A program made the translations under genes and the position numbers. Below the pieces are notes generated by a model. It was not told where the DNA came from. It did not search any database and saw nothing but the letters and a program-made list of their open reading frames with translations. DNA of 64,000 nucleotides from Artemia franciscana (Eukaryota; Arthropoda; Branchiopoda; Anostraca; Artemiidae): NCBI RefSeq assembly GCF_032884065.1, contig NC_088881.1, positions 9,451,008 to 9,515,007 on the forward strand. Direction: 5' to 3'. Shown here piece after piece: positions 37,048-48,498 of the stretch; position 1 is the first letter of the stretch; each line of letters starts with the position of its first letter.

Positions 37048-37122
37048 ATTTGAAGAAATAATTCTTAGATGTCATGACGAATTGGAGCCATGTATTCTGG
37101 TCGCTTACCTGTTTCAGCTTTG
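37048..37122 (+). CDS. RARS2: mitochondrial arginyl-tRNA synthetase, exon (anticodon-binding domain)
   Basis: A 75-nt exon between acceptor TTTCTAATTTCAG and donor TTTG|GTAAGA. It enters in phase 2 and leaves in phase 2. The first base completes AG|A (Arg) begun at 29643, giving R-FEEIILRCHDELEPCILVAY and then LFQL. From memory, human RARS2 has [28 protein letters not shown] here. This is within the DALR helix bundle that binds the tRNA anticodon. The exon is too short to be found by length alone; the phase match on both sides supports it. Confidence 0.85.
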
Positions 37123-37850
37123 GTAAGACATATTCATTGCTTTCCTTTTATTTAATAAATGATTGATGTTGAATAAAGTTATGAAGAACCTTGGTTACGT
37201 TGTGCTATGGCCTTAAGGTGGATGACAATAAAACATACAAAAATTCAAGAAATCGCTGGGCATTTAGTTCCTATCAAGTCAGAGTGGTAAAGGGGGGGGG
37301 GGGTATCTTTCGATCTCTGATGGCATTAAGTTTATTGCATGAAATTTTAGGTTAAAACAAGACTTTTTTCTGTAGGGTCACGACTGTATACTTACAATTA
37401 TCCACAACCTGATTGCTAACTTACTAAACTTTGGACATTTCAGTTTCGGCAAGAAATGATTTTAGTTAAGGCAAAAAAAACGCCAGCCGATAAAGTCAGG
37501 TGGAAATGGGTACTTAACTAAACTTTCCCGGCCCCCCAAAAATCTTATTTTCGTTTAGTATCTTATTTTTCTCCCAAAAATAGTAATCCAAAAAGTGTTT
37601 AGGATTTGCTGGAATATTTAATGTGCAGCGAGTGACTTTCTTTTTACTTTCTTGTGGGAAATATCGTTTTTTAAATAAGTATAGTGACTCGATTTTTAAC
37701 ACAGTAAATTATTAACTTCTTTTTTTTGTTCTTGATGTATATTTATTTGTTCTCTTGCAAAATATATATTCATTTTCAAAAAACTGCAAGGGCCATAGTA
37801 AAAAAAAGATCCGGTATGCCAACAAATGTAGCCCAAAAAAAAAAAAAAGA
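37123..37850. other. RARS2 intron, nothing recognised
   Basis: Donor GTAAGA at the start, a G-run at 37293-37302, otherwise AT-rich. Confidence 0.45.
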
Positions 37851-37926
37851 AAAAACATTAAAAACGAACTCCCGTCTGATCTGTCATACATAAGACCTTT
37901 CAAGTTTATCCATTATGGTTAGGGCA

Positions 37927-38163
37927 TCAACACAACCTCCTCTCCGGTTTAAGCAGGCAATGCAGTCTTTCGCTGTGGTAAGGGGTGGTACGTACACCGG
38001 ATACTTCTTCTACGTCTTTTATGTTTATTCTTTGATAATTATTAACTGCAGTGACGCTTTTGGACTCCATGATTGGTGAACTTGTGAAACCAAGCGACGT
38101 TAAGTGTTCTCCTGAGATGACAAATGGTCTCAGACAATAGAACTTGCTCCTATATTTGTTCAT
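37927..38163 (-). pseudogene. unknown ORF, copy 1 of a tandem pair
   Basis: The minus-strand ORF starts MNKYRSKFYCLRPFV (ATG at 38163, directly after a TAG) and includes 'SSPIMESKSVTAVNNYQRI'. A frameshifted extension holds DALTIMDKLERS and DQTGV. The second copy keeps the same start context and the same words, which argues that the sequence was once coding. Function unknown. It lies antisense in a RARS2 intron. Confidence 0.35.
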
Positions 38164-38213
38164 CTAGTTCCTGGCATTTGGACTAGTAGTTGAAGAGGAG
38201 GAAGACCCCTATC

Positions 38214-38619
38214 CTACCCCTTTGTACGTACCTCTGATGTCAGTCTTTTAGCTTCTTCTTTATTGTTTTTCTTACCACTGGTTGCACTGATACTAGATTG
38301 CGACCAATAAAAGAATGATAAGCCAGAAACCATAGGCAAAACATCAGTAAAATAGTAAACATGGACTCCCGTCTGGTCGCACCTTTCAAATTTACTTATT
38401 GTGTCTTGTGCATCAACACCCCCCTGATTTTCGCTCTGGCGAAGGGTAATACATATCTCTGATGCTGCCAAATCCTGTATGTCAATCCATTGATAATTAT
38501 TGACTGTCCTTAACGCTTTGTGATTCCAAGATCGGTGACCCTGTCAAACCAATTGACTGTAAGTATCCTCTTGAGACGAATTGTCTCACAGAATGGAATT
38601 TACTCTTATATTTGTTCAT
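38214..38619 (-). pseudogene. unknown ORF, copy 2 of a tandem pair
   Basis: The minus strand starts MNKYKSKFHSVRQFVS (ATG at 38619, also directly after TAG), then 'TGSPILESQSV'. A frameshift near 38500 leads to 'VNNYQWIDIQDLAASEICIT' and on through 'GVDAQDTISKFERCDQTGVH' to a stop at 38214. A hydrophobic run (LPMVSGLSFFYW) precedes a lysine-rich end. I do not recognise the family. Confidence 0.35.
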
Positions 38620-38839
38620 CTAGTTTCCAGCATTTGAAAGAGTAGTTGAAGTGGTCGTAGTTCTAAGTAGAAAGAGTAATTTTGATTTTATGGTCATTCA
38701 TTAGTTAATTGAAAGCAGCTGTCTTGACTTGACTTACGTCTTGCACCGGGCACCACTCAACGTAAATAGTGACGTATGTCTCCTCCTTCCGCTTTCGTTC
38801 AGTGCAAGCGCTTATGCATCGCTTGGTCTGATCTTTGCC

Positions 38840-39845
38840 TTTGCTAGAAACTCGGACAAGCTTTCTGACCGTTGTTTCTTCGGTCGGCTGTGGGGTCCCT
38901 TATAACCGGCTTTTTTAGGGTGAAAGTCAAAAATTGTCTTTGTGGGTAAGTGCAAGAGCATCCGAAGTAGGTGTCAGAACCATCGTAAGTTACGCTCAGC
39001 TGCTTGGGTGGAAAACCGAGACTGCTTAATGACCTGCAACAGCTTCTCATTACCCATGAAATCAAACCATCTTAGACCTTCAGTCCTTCTAAGGCTCTTC
39101 GTCTGGAAAACAGCGATGGCCTTTAGTGTTCCGGTTGATGCATTTCAGGTCCGTAAAGAATTACAGAACTGCGAAGGAGTTGAAAATCCGCGGTTTAGTT
39201 GAACGACTGATGTTCGGTTTTCACCAAAGGGGACGGTTCAGCCTGACCATGGTAGAAGACACTTTGGATATCCTTGCTTCTCAGGTCGGGGAGAAGTGAT
39301 CCATCTGAGGAAGTTGTAGAGCTCAGGTAGGTGAACTTTTGGACTACTTCAATGCTAGTTGTTCTTTCTAGGCTAACTGGTAAATTGACAGCAGGGGAAG
39401 CCGGGTCTATAGCCATATTTTTCGTTTTATCCTAGTTTATCTGCAGTCCACATTTCCACCCTCTTCTCATAAGATCCAAAGTGCTTCCAACAACTTATCC
39501 ATGGAGTCTGCTAGGATGGCCGGGTCATCAGCAAAATCAGCATCTGAGATGATATGATCTCCAAACTTGAGGCCAAAACTTAGACGTGAAGTTGCCTTAG
39601 TCATAACGTGGTTTATGATGGCATTGAAGAGCTGTGGGGCCACTCTACATCCTTGACACACTCTTGTTGTGATTTGAGAAAACGGGCTGCGTTGGCCGTT
39701 GACTTGAACACAGCTCTTCGTACCATGGTGGAGAGCATTGAAGAGTCTGCAGAACTTTTCAGGAAGGCAAGTCGGTAGAATCCATCGAAGAGCATCCCTG
39801 TTCACTGAGTCGAGAAAGTTCGTCCAATTTTTCTGATCCAAACTA
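38840..39845 (-). pseudogene. LINE reverse transcriptase fragment, frameshifted
   Basis: Minus strand. 39841-39467 reads 'FLDSVNRDALRWILPTCLPE', 'VCQGCRVAPQLFNAIINHVM' and 'DADFADDPAILADS' (the FADD active site is kept). 39416-39195 reads 'EVVQKFTYLSSTTSSDGSL'. Further down in another frame come 'RWFDFMGNEKLLQVIKQS' and 'RNLRWF*HLLRM', the GHVLRM-type tail. This order (RT, 'F.YLGS.I..DG', 'RLRW.GHVLRM') is typical of LINEs that end in that tail. The 5' half is missing, and several frameshifts and stops make it inactive. Confidence 0.75.
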
Positions 39846-41060
39846 GTTGAACAGAAGAATTTACGTTACGTTATTTAGTTTTATAGAGTAAATTGTGTTT
39901 ATAATGTAGGCAGCTCTAACTAGCCTCTAGCTCTACTTAGAACCTTACGTTATGTCAGCCAAGCTACGATATGGAAAAGTCAATACTCACCAGTGCCAAA
40001 ATAAAATTTTTGGATGAGCAATTAATATATTTAAAGAAAATTAAAACAAATTTCCTCGAAAGCCTTTCACGCTTGATCGTAGCTTGAATGTCCATCTATT
40101 AAGCATTTTTAATTTTTGAATAGTTTGCTCTTGATGATTGTGATGGGTTTAGACAGTGATTGATGCTTCATGAATTTGAAATTAGCCTACTTTTAAAGGT
40201 TACACTTAACATAACATAGCTGGAACTCCTTGCATAGAACATTACGTACATAGTGTGAAAGTTGCTTAACTCGTTGTGTATTACCCTATTTTTGCCAACA
40301 CAGTTTGTTAAATAAAGAAAAAGTCAAATGCTGCAAGTTTTTGGCAGCACTGATAAAACCCAAAGTTGTCATAGATCGTAGCTTAAGTGATAAAGAAGAC
40401 ATGAGGTACTTTGCTTATACGGGTCTTCTTTTGTTTAATTTGGATTACGGTAATCTCATTACAACATCGTGGACAATAAAAACTAATTCTGATTGTCCGA
40501 ATTGGTTTAGTGGAAGTTTTCATAATTATATATATCTAAAAAAAAATTAGCAGAATTTTCAAACTCGGTTCTTAATGGAAAGGTATCTATATGCAGTTAT
40601 GGAATTTTGTTACTAGCTGGTCTCAAATCTACGGGCCAAAAAAGAAATGGGGTAAAAATATCAGCAAAAAATAGGCTAAAAACATGTGGTGTCAAATGGG
40701 TTAAAAAGGTATAACTTTCTTCTAATGGTGTAGTTGTCTTTGGGAACCAACATAGTTTTATTATATGAATTTTCATGGAAGTAAAGCGTTCTCAAGTTAA
40801 CTAATTAGTTTGCTTATTTATTTTGACGGCCCTGTGTGGCAACGCTGATGAAAAAAAGGTATTACATTAAAATCTCCTAATTTTGAAAAATTCAAAGGAA
40901 AAATTTTAGAAATTTTTTGTGGTTTTCAGGTATGAATAGACCTTAGGTTTGGGCCAGTTGGGCAGAATAATTTTCTATTTTGTTGTCCTTGTTGCTCGAA
41001 AAAATAGTGCTTATCCACTTTTCTGGAAAATAAAAGGGAGTGGTTTGTATGATAATGCGG
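39846..41060. other. RARS2 intron, one dispersed-repeat fragment
   Basis: 40480-40570 ('TCTGATTGTCCGAATTGG', then 'TTAGTGGAAG') resembles sequence in the repeats at 53860 and 54405. The rest is unclassified. Confidence 0.4.
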
Positions 41061-41067
41061 TATTTAT

Positions 41068-41280
41068 TCATAAAGAATGAAGTAGAAAATAAGCACACGC
41101 ATCATTTAAACATTGAAGGGCTGCACAGACGCAGCGTTTTATACCAGTATATTTTGAGCGTGTACGGGCCATTGATAAGCTGGCTTTTCGTCTGGCCCCA
41201 AATGGATAGCCAAAAAGAACAATAGTTGGCCATCTATTATTCTCCATCCGCAAACAGTCTCCTGACCATTTCAACCTTTA
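41068..41280 (-). pseudogene. LINE ORF 3' end fragment
   Basis: The minus strand reads 'RLKWSGDCLRMENNRWP' and then 'GYPFGARRKASLSMARTRSK'. It matches the common LINE tail 'RLRWLGHVLRM.D.R.P' followed by 'GKRRRGRP..TW'. Only about 70 codons remain. It opposes the direction of RARS2. Confidence 0.65.
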
Positions 41281-41410
41281 TTTCTTTATATTTTTTATAG
41301 TCTTCTGTTTTTTCTATCTATTTTCTATTTTTTATATTTTTATATTTTTTTTATATTTTATATTTTTTATATACTTTATATTTTTTTATATTTATCAATT
41401 ATCTATTTTT
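41280..41410. repeat. low-complexity TATTTTT tract
   Basis: Repeated TATATTTTTTAT-like words over about 130 bp. Confidence 0.85.
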
Positions 41411-41722
41411 TTATAGTCCTCGAAAGTGGGATAAAACCACATTTTTTCGTATAACTTGTTTGACATACCGTCTAACGGGCACTATGTAGGGTTGCTACTC
41501 GGTGAAATAAAAAATCACTAGATTTTTTTGTTGATTTAGTGATTTTCTTCAATCATCTGTGACTTATGTACTTGTTTAGTGATTTTTCTTGTTTAGGCAT
41601 TATAAAAAAATCATTAGGAATAGTGATAAATCACCAGGAGTTGCAAACTTGGTACTCTGGTCTGTACATGCTTGGTTTCAGCCAATAATTCGCATCTAAA
41701 TGTTTTTTTTTGTTTTTTGCAG

Positions 41723-41873
41723 TAATTTTGTGAGTGTTGCGCTTCGAGCACTTCAAGTTAAAAGTCAACCAGCAAATGTGGCTGAAGCCAGGCTGTTACT
41801 GTTTATATGTGCCAAGAATGTTCTCGCTGAAGGTATGCGAATCCTTGGACTAACGCCACTCGAGGAGATGTAG
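41723..41873 (+). CDS. RARS2: mitochondrial arginyl-tRNA synthetase, last coding exon
   Basis: The acceptor is a long T-rich tract ending TTTTTTGCAG. The first base completes TG|T (Cys) from the exon at 37048. The frame reads NFVSVALRALQVKSQPANVA, then EARLLLFICAKNVLAEGMRI and LGLTPLEEM, stop TAG at 41871-41873. From memory, human RARS2 ends [40 protein letters not shown], VCRM. The match in length and pattern to the very C-terminus, including the final Met, fixes both frame and stop. This completes the DALR anticodon-binding domain. A 3' UTR follows. Confidence 0.92.
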
Positions 41874-41915
41874 CTTAAATAGTGCAAGTGATAGAATGTT
41901 TGTATAATATTAGTG

Positions 41916-41921
41916 ATTAAA
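41916..41921 (+). terminator. possible poly(A) signal of RARS2 (ATTAAA)
   Basis: ATTAAA lies 43 nt after the stop codon, a common variant of the polyadenylation signal. No perfect AATAAA is closer. Use is inferred only. Confidence 0.35.
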
Positions 41922-41929
41922 CAAGATAG

Positions 41930-43530
41930 AACCCTCATAAGCCTTAATTGAACTCTAAATTAGATTATGTTTAATTGAGAAAAAGTAGGAAATATCACGC
42001 GTCTGGATTTTCTTGCTGTTGCAGCGTCTTAATCATCTCGCTGTTGTACCGGACGTTACTAGAGAAAGAAAACGTCGGGGGGGGGGGGGTGTATTCTCTT
42101 CTGAAGAAGCTATGACGACTCTTTGTCTTGAATTTAATTTGCCTTTCTTAAATATGGAATGCGGTGGGTTAAATTAGGGCTTGTAAACATTGAGATTCCA
42201 CCGAAAGACATTGATTGTGCTGCTTTTCGTGTCTGATCCACTTAGTGCTGTGTGATGCTCTAAGTGCAGGAAGCAACAAAACGAGGGAGTCCTCTGTTCT
42301 TTTTGTATTAGATATGAACTCCTTAAAAGAGGGTTCTTTTAATAAATTAACTTTAAGAAAAATTTCTCGGAAAGAAGTGTCAATAAAAACTGTAGAACCA
42401 TACTAAAATCAAGGACGAACATAAAGAATGTACGGGAATCACTGTCCGTCATACTAATACTTATTAAATTCTTATAAATAAAAGATTTTTAAAACGAAAA
42501 GAAATTACAGTAAACAATCGCAACAAACATTAAGAGAACAGATACTGCTTTAGTTGATAAATGGGTACCAAAACGACAAGAAATTTAAGTAAATAATCCA
42601 GCCAAACTTAGAACGAACAGAAATTACCACGAACGGCTGCTGGGCTACGACTCCCTTAACTTTCTAAAGACCGTAGGGACATTTGCGTTTTACTGAAAAT
42701 AATTTGTATTTCGAAAGATTAATGATTTCGAAAATTTTTTTATCAGATGTCCTTGGAGGCAATCAGGATAGGCAGGGGTTATCAAAAGGGACAAGGAAGG
42801 AGGTGTTTGCCTCCAACCACCTTTTACTATTATAAATGGCACCTGAACATCCAATGTCCAATAAATGAGACCCCACTGTTTCTACGACTGTCCCCTTCAT
42901 ATGAAGTCGCTCTGGGAATTCTTTTTTTAATTATACATTAAAGGATTGTGGTTCTTTACTGTGGGCAACGCTAGAGTGTATTTTACATTTACTAAAGAAT
43001 AATAGTAAATCTAGCTTATGAAGCTTTTAAGTATGATTTGTATTGATGGTACTTAGGTTTCGATTGGCAGGTTATACTAGGCAGGCAGGTTGTTTAAAAT
43101 TTCTCGCCATAGAGATAATTTCCGAAAATTGCTTCCTGGGCTGTTATCAAAAGGAGTATCAGCAGGGTAATGTATTTCTATCATACTTCGATTCTACCGA
43201 TCTACTTTGTCCTGTTGATACCCCTTTTGGGAACAGCTTAGGAAACGATTTTTGGAAGTTATCTCAGGTGAAAGCGTCAGCCGCGAGTTATAGGTGAGGG
43301 AACAATAAAATGTATGAATGAGTTGGTCGTCAGCTGTTAAAAAGACATAATAGCTCACGTTCCTAAGTGACAAAACAAGGCATTTAAATTTCCATCGTGA
43401 TAATCATTAATATAGTTGAATATACATCTAAATAATTACTAAAATTAAAAATTTTGGTCTTGTTCATCAAACCATGCTACTTTTATTCAAAGTGAGAATC
43501 TAATTAGTAATGCAGTATCCACGTTTGTTT
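41930..43530. other. RARS2 downstream region, nothing recognised
   Basis: A G-run at 42077-42088 and AT-rich sequence. An open frame at 43043-43297 is followed by a donor-like GTGAGG but has no recognisable homology. Confidence 0.4.
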
Positions 43531-45120
43531 TCAAACAGATCTTGGTAACAAACTGTAGTAAGGAGCAACCCGGCTCAATAGTAACTGAAACTCTAAAAAA
43601 TGAAATTTTGATACCATTAGTTATATCAAAAGAATCGCACTTTAATGCTGATTTTAAATATATAAGTTTCATCAAGTTTAGTCTTATTCATTAAAAGTTA
43701 CGAGCCTGAGAAAATTTGCCTTATTTTAGAAAATAGGGGGGAAAACCCCCTAAAAGTCATACAATCCTAACGAAAATCACAACATCAGATTCAAGCGTAT
43801 CAGAAAACCCTAATGTAGACGTTTCAAGCTCCTATCTACAGAAATGTGGAACTTTGCATTTTTTGCCAGAAGACTGATCACGAATCTGTGTTTATTTGGT
43901 TTTTTTTCAGGGGTGATTGTATCGACTCATTGGTCCTAGAGTGTCGCGAGAGGGCTCATTCTAAGGGAAGCTTAAAGTTCTAGCGCCTTTTTTAAGTGAC
44001 CAAAAAATTTGAGGGCACCTAGGCCCCCTCCCACGCTCATTTTTCCCCAGAGTCACCGGATCAAAACTCTGAGATGATGATGATGAGCCATTTGATTCAC
44101 CATAGTCGAAAAATATATATTAACTATATCTTTGGGGCCGACTTGCTCCCCCACAGTCCCCGTGGGAGGGACTGCGAGTTACAAACTTCGACTAGTGTTT
44201 ATCTATTGTAACGGTTATTGGGAAGTGAACAGACATTTTCAAAGGGATTTTTTTTTGTTTGTGGGGGGGGGGGGGGAGAAGTTGAAGGGGGGTTACTTGG
44301 GAGGATCTTTCCATGGAAGAATTTGTCATGGGAGAAGAGAATTTCAATGAAAGGGGCGTAGAATTTCTAGCATCATTAGAAAAAATAATGAAAAATAAAT
44401 ATGAAAGTAAGTAATTTTTCAACTGAAAGTAAGGAGCATCATTAAAACTTAAAACGAACAAAAATTATTATGCATATTAGGGTTTCACCTCCTCGTAATA
44501 CCTCGCTCTTTACGCTAAACTATTTTTAGTAATCTCAACTATTTTTTCTACGGCCTTTGTGATTCAGGGGTCATTCTTAAGAAATCGGGACAAAATTTAA
44601 GTTAGTGTAAAGAGCGAGGTATTAACGAAGAGGTGAAACCCTCGTATACATAATAAAAACATACAAATATATAAGTTCGCTACGAAAGTCAATTCGTAAG
44701 TTGCGTATATTTTGTACGAATTTAAACGTTCGTAAAAAATTAAAAGTTTTAGTCGCCTTTTTAAGTAATCAAAAAATTGGAGGGCAATTAGGCCTCCTCC
44801 CCCGCTACTTTTTTTCTCAAAATCTTCCGATTAAAACTTACGAGAAAGCCATTTAGCCGAAAAAAAATTAGTATGCAAATTTAGTTTTAATTTTTTAAAT
44901 GCGGAGAGTCAAAATCAAAGCATGCATTAATTCAAAAACCTTCAGAAATTAAATAAAAAAAGTTTATTTTAACTGAAAGTAACGAGCGATATTAAAACTT
45001 AAAACGAACAGAAATTATTCCGTATAGTAAAGGGGTTGTCCCCTCCTCAACACCTCGCTCTTTAAGCTAAAGTTTTTTTTATGGTTTTAAAAAGTAGAGT
45101 TGTGACAAAGAGTCAAACTT
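43531..45120 (+). mobile_element. palindrome-tailed repeat, copy A, cut at its right end
   Basis: Starts TCAAACAG like the other copies and follows the family in order: 'AAAAGTTACGAGCCTGAGAA', 'CCCCCTAAAAGTCATA', 'GAGGGCTCATTCTAA', 'ACAGTCCCCGTGGGAGGG', then the internal palindrome (44470-44640) and the left arm of the terminal palindrome (from 44978). The right arm is missing: after TTTAGC at 45120 the sequence passes into a minus-strand LINE. No protein motif is found in any frame. Confidence 0.8.
44470..44640. repeat. internal palindrome of copy A
   Basis: 'GGTTTCACCTCCTCGTAATA' plus CCTCGCTCTTTACGCTAA at the left pairs with TTAGTGTAAAGAGCGAGG plus 'TATTAACGAAGAGGTGAAAC' at the right, around a ~70-bp loop. 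Confidence 0.85.
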
Positions 45121-46440
45121 TAGCATTCGGTCTTTAGCTGATCAAACAACTGGTTTGAAAACTGCCTTGTTATGATAGTGTTTTCGACTAAGTAAGCGAT
45201 CACTATGGACAGATCATGTACAAACTTGTAACGGTTGTCTTGATGATTAAACAGGGAATTAATTACAGCCAGGAAAATTATTCCAGCTAATTTCGTGCCT
45301 TGTGGCGCCCCGCAAGAAGTATCTGACCATGATGAATCCGAATCATTTTCGTGTAGTGCAAAGACTTTTTGTTTTCGGCCAGTTAAGAAGTCAATTACAA
45401 GGCCAAGGGTGCGTCGTTTGGCACCTATTCCCCGGAGATTCATGCCTGCAGTCAGATCGCGGATTAGGTCAAAGGCCTTTCTCAAATCCACTGTGCAAAT
45501 GTCGACGAAACAGCTACCTTTTTCGAGCCATTGGAGGACGCAGTCAAACATATGTACTAGGTAGATTGTAGTACTACACTTGGGGAGCCACCGTACTGGA
45601 ATTTATCAGTACGCCCATCAATTTGTTTCAGAAGAAACTTGAATATGAAAGCCTCAGTTACTTTCGCCAAACAAGGTGTAAGTGAGATCGGGCGAAGATC
45701 GTTGCATGCACTAGGGGCACGCTTTTTTGGAATAATTCTAATATAGGCCTGTTTCCACTGTGACGGGAAATAGCCAGAAGCAAAACACTCGTTTATGATG
45801 CTGGAAAATGGTAATGCTATGAAGGCTGCATATTCACGTAGCACTTTGGCAGGTAATTCACCAGGGTATGAAGATGTATACGGTCTGATATTCTGTAATT
45901 CCGTGTAAACATCGAACTCACTGACTATTATGTTGTTCTCTGGCTCACATTTTTCAAGTATGGTGGACTTTTTATCATCCGTAATAGGTGGATAGGTATT
46001 GCAGATCTTGGTGAAGAATTCGCTCACCTCTTCTGCACTGATTAAGGACCCATCATCATTCCTGATCTTTACTTTGCTGTCAAAAGCTTTGCCGGCCACT
46101 TTTTTCACAGCGTTGTGCCACTTTTTGGGGTCTGAAATAAGTAATTGGTAGGGCATGGTTTCACGACCATAGCGAGCTTTAGCTTTCTCTGCCAAAGAGA
46201 CTATTTGATTTCGCTGTTTCTTGCCGTTGACAATATCACCACAGGAGTAGAGGCGAGACCTCTCTTTTATTAGTGATTTAATTTTAATAGCCGGAGAGAT
46301 CTATGGTTTGTCTTATTCAATAACAAAAAATGATTTTGTTGTAAAGATCTTTAGGTATTGACAGTATAAAGTGGCATTGAAATCGGATACCTTAGTATCC
46401 AAGGGCTTGTTACTGTACGCTTAGAGGAAGTCATATGTGC
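45105..46440 (-). mobile_element. CR1/L2-like LINE fragment, both ends missing
   Basis: A minus-strand LINE of the same type as 18341-20780 but a different copy. Coding similarity begins near 46440 and stops at 45120 inside the RT palm. A LINE that lost its 3' end is unusual and suggests a rearrangement at 45105-45120, where it meets the palindrome-tailed repeat. Confidence 0.75.
45120..46430 (-). pseudogene. LINE reverse transcriptase fragment, inactivated
   Basis: The minus-strand frame from about 46430 has two early stops (DKP* and E*), then 'AIKIKSLIKERSRLY' and a clean ORF 46195-45557: 'SDPKKWHNAVKKVAGK', 'GELPAKVLREYAAFIALPF', 'SACNDLRPISLTPCLAKVTE', 'DKFQYGGSPS'. A frameshift at 45551-45557 leads to 'CTVDLRKAFDLI', 'SCGAAPQG'-type motif (SCGAPQGTKLAG) and YKFVHDLS, ending LKTEC. 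The YVDD box is FVHD, so the first catalytic Asp is lost. Thumb and tail are absent. Confidence 0.8.
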
Positions 46441-46541
46441 CAATCCATCGACCATATTCACAGATGGCCAACTCCGTCCAAGGACTGGCTTACAATTTCA
46501 TACAAAAGAACAAATCCAGTTTTGTATTCTTTTAGCTGCTC

Positions 46542-47811
46542 AACATTTAACCGCTTATCAAATTTATCTGTAAATAAAGTGTGTCAAAATAATACGATTC
46601 GTTAATGCGAAATTACGTCACGAAAATTGAATTAAGGCACACTTTTTAATACAGAAATACTCTGTAGTAACCATTTTTTTTGGTAATCCTACCTCCACTT
46701 GGTAGCATTACATTTCAAAACTTTCCAAAGAAATAGCTTTAAATTCTACCTGGTCTTGTTTCTATTTTAAAAGTATTTTGTATTTAAAATTTTATTTCAC
46801 TTTATAATAACCTCCAGTGGTCTTGTATTAGCATACTGTACTTAACAGAATAACCATTCTTGTATTCTTTGATCAAGAATCAAACAAACTAAATAAGAGC
46901 CTAACGTTCTTTCTAAGAGAAAGAGCCTAACGTTCTAAATAAGAGAACGTTCTTTCTAAGTGTCGGTGGCCTAGACAGAGGATAGATCTTGGTAATAGGG
47001 TGAGGGGGGTTGGTCCAGGTTTCCTAAGTGTACCTCCCCTGCTACAGGTGTCGCGTATCCCCTGAGGTGGAATACAGCTGCGCCCTCGTCAGCAACTATC
47101 AAATCTGAAGTCCTAAAGTTTTTTCCAAAATTTCAAAGATCCTTAATATCCTGTTTTTATGGGTCTTTGAGTTTTAAACATTTAACCGCTTATCAAATTT
47201 ATCTGTAAATAAAGTGTGTCAAAATAATACGATTCGTTAATGCGAAATTACGTCACGAAAATTGAATTAAGGCACACTTTTTAATACAGAAATACTCTGT
47301 AGTAACCATTTTTTTTGGTAATCCTACCTCCACTTGGTTGCATTACATTTCAAAACTTTCCAAAGAAATAGCTTTAAATTCTACCTGGTCTTGTTTCTAT
47401 TTTAAGAGTATTTTGTATTTAAAATTTTATTTCACTTTATAATAACCCCCAGTGGTCTTGTATTAGCATACTGTACTTAACAGAATAACCATTCTTGTAT
47501 TCTTTGATCAAGAATCAAACAAACTAAATAAGAGCCTAACGTTCTTTCTAAGAGAAAGAGCCTAACGTTCTAAATAAGAGAACGTTCTTTCTAAGTGTCG
47601 GTGGCCTAGACAGAGGATAGATCTTGGTAATAGGGTGAGGGGGGTTGGTCCAGGTTTCCTAAGTGTACCTCCCCTGCTACAGGTGTCGCGTATCCCCTGA
47701 GGTGGAATACAGCTGCGCCCTCGTCAGCAACTATCAAATCTGAAGTCCTAAAGTTTTTTCCAAAATTTCAAAGATCCTTAATATCCTGTTTTTATGGGTC
47801 TTTGAGTTTTA
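46542..47811. repeat. tandem duplication of a 635-bp unit, nearly identical
   Basis: 46542-47176 and 47177-47811 are the same sequence with only about four differences by eye (for example GGTAGCATT against GGTTGCATT, and AACCTCC against AACCCCC). The unit holds an internal 'GAGCCTAACGTTC' direct repeat and a 'GTGTCGCGTATCCCCTGAGG' block, which may be from a LINE 5' region. No coding motif. Confidence 0.95.
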
Positions 47812-48498
47812 ATTGCAATATTATCACTTTGTTAAATTAGTTTCTCTTGAACTTTCGCGACACATAAAATAAAATCTTCTTGGAGTGGATAGGATAATGC
47901 TTATGATTATGGCTCGTCTTGAAGAGGTTTATATTGATTTTATGTTTATTCCCCTTTCTGAGGTAGCTCCTAATGGAAAAAATCGCATATTTGACATTTT
48001 TGTGGGGAAATTGCGAGAAAATTGCAAATCTCTTCTTCTATGTTCAACATATTTTTTCACCTCCTCACATTTTGCCCTACCTCTTCCCTCTCAGGGGTAC
48101 TAAGACCTTCAATTTCAAATACCAGTAACTGCATTTATGTACCAGCTATACTTACCAAAATACAAACTTTACCATATTAAAAAATCTTGAAATATGACCA
48201 TTTAAAAGTTAAAATATTTTATTTTGAGGTATTCTGCAACCACTTACTTAAATTCCACATCTGGTTGTCTGTTTGCCGAGTGCAATTGCATAATAACGAT
48301 CTGCTTCTACTCTTCTTAAAAATATTTAAATTTTTGTTTGTCTCTGCTGGGTCTAGATTTGCCCTACTTTCACACTGGTTAGAAGTGGAACTCAAACTGG
48401 AATTGGTGTTAACCAAATTTTCAAAAATTGTACAAAGCAACCTCTTTTTACCTTCTATTCAGTCCCTCAATTCAACTCACCAATACCCTAATTTCATC
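47812..48498. other. unclassified sequence
   Basis: AT-rich; open frames of 70-110 codons show no motif and overlap on both strands. Confidence 0.4.

Larger units (their letters stand above)
37855..38680. repeat. tandem duplication of ~460-bp unit
   Basis: Blocks 37855-38200 and 38345-38660 align in direct orientation: 'CTCCCGTCTG', 'GCATCAACAC', 'TTGATAATTATT.ACTG', 'TCCTATATTTGTTCATCTAG' and 'AGTAGTTGAAG.GG' occur in the same order and spacing. Divergence is substantial (perhaps 25%). Confidence 0.75.

Noticed and set aside
43043-43297. Possible host exon ending at a GTGAGG donor
   Set aside because: No recognised homology, a weak acceptor without a pyrimidine tract, and no partner exon in phase.
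45295-45571. Two + strand open frames opposite the minus-strand LINE
   Set aside because: They are shadows of the minus-strand RT; no motif.
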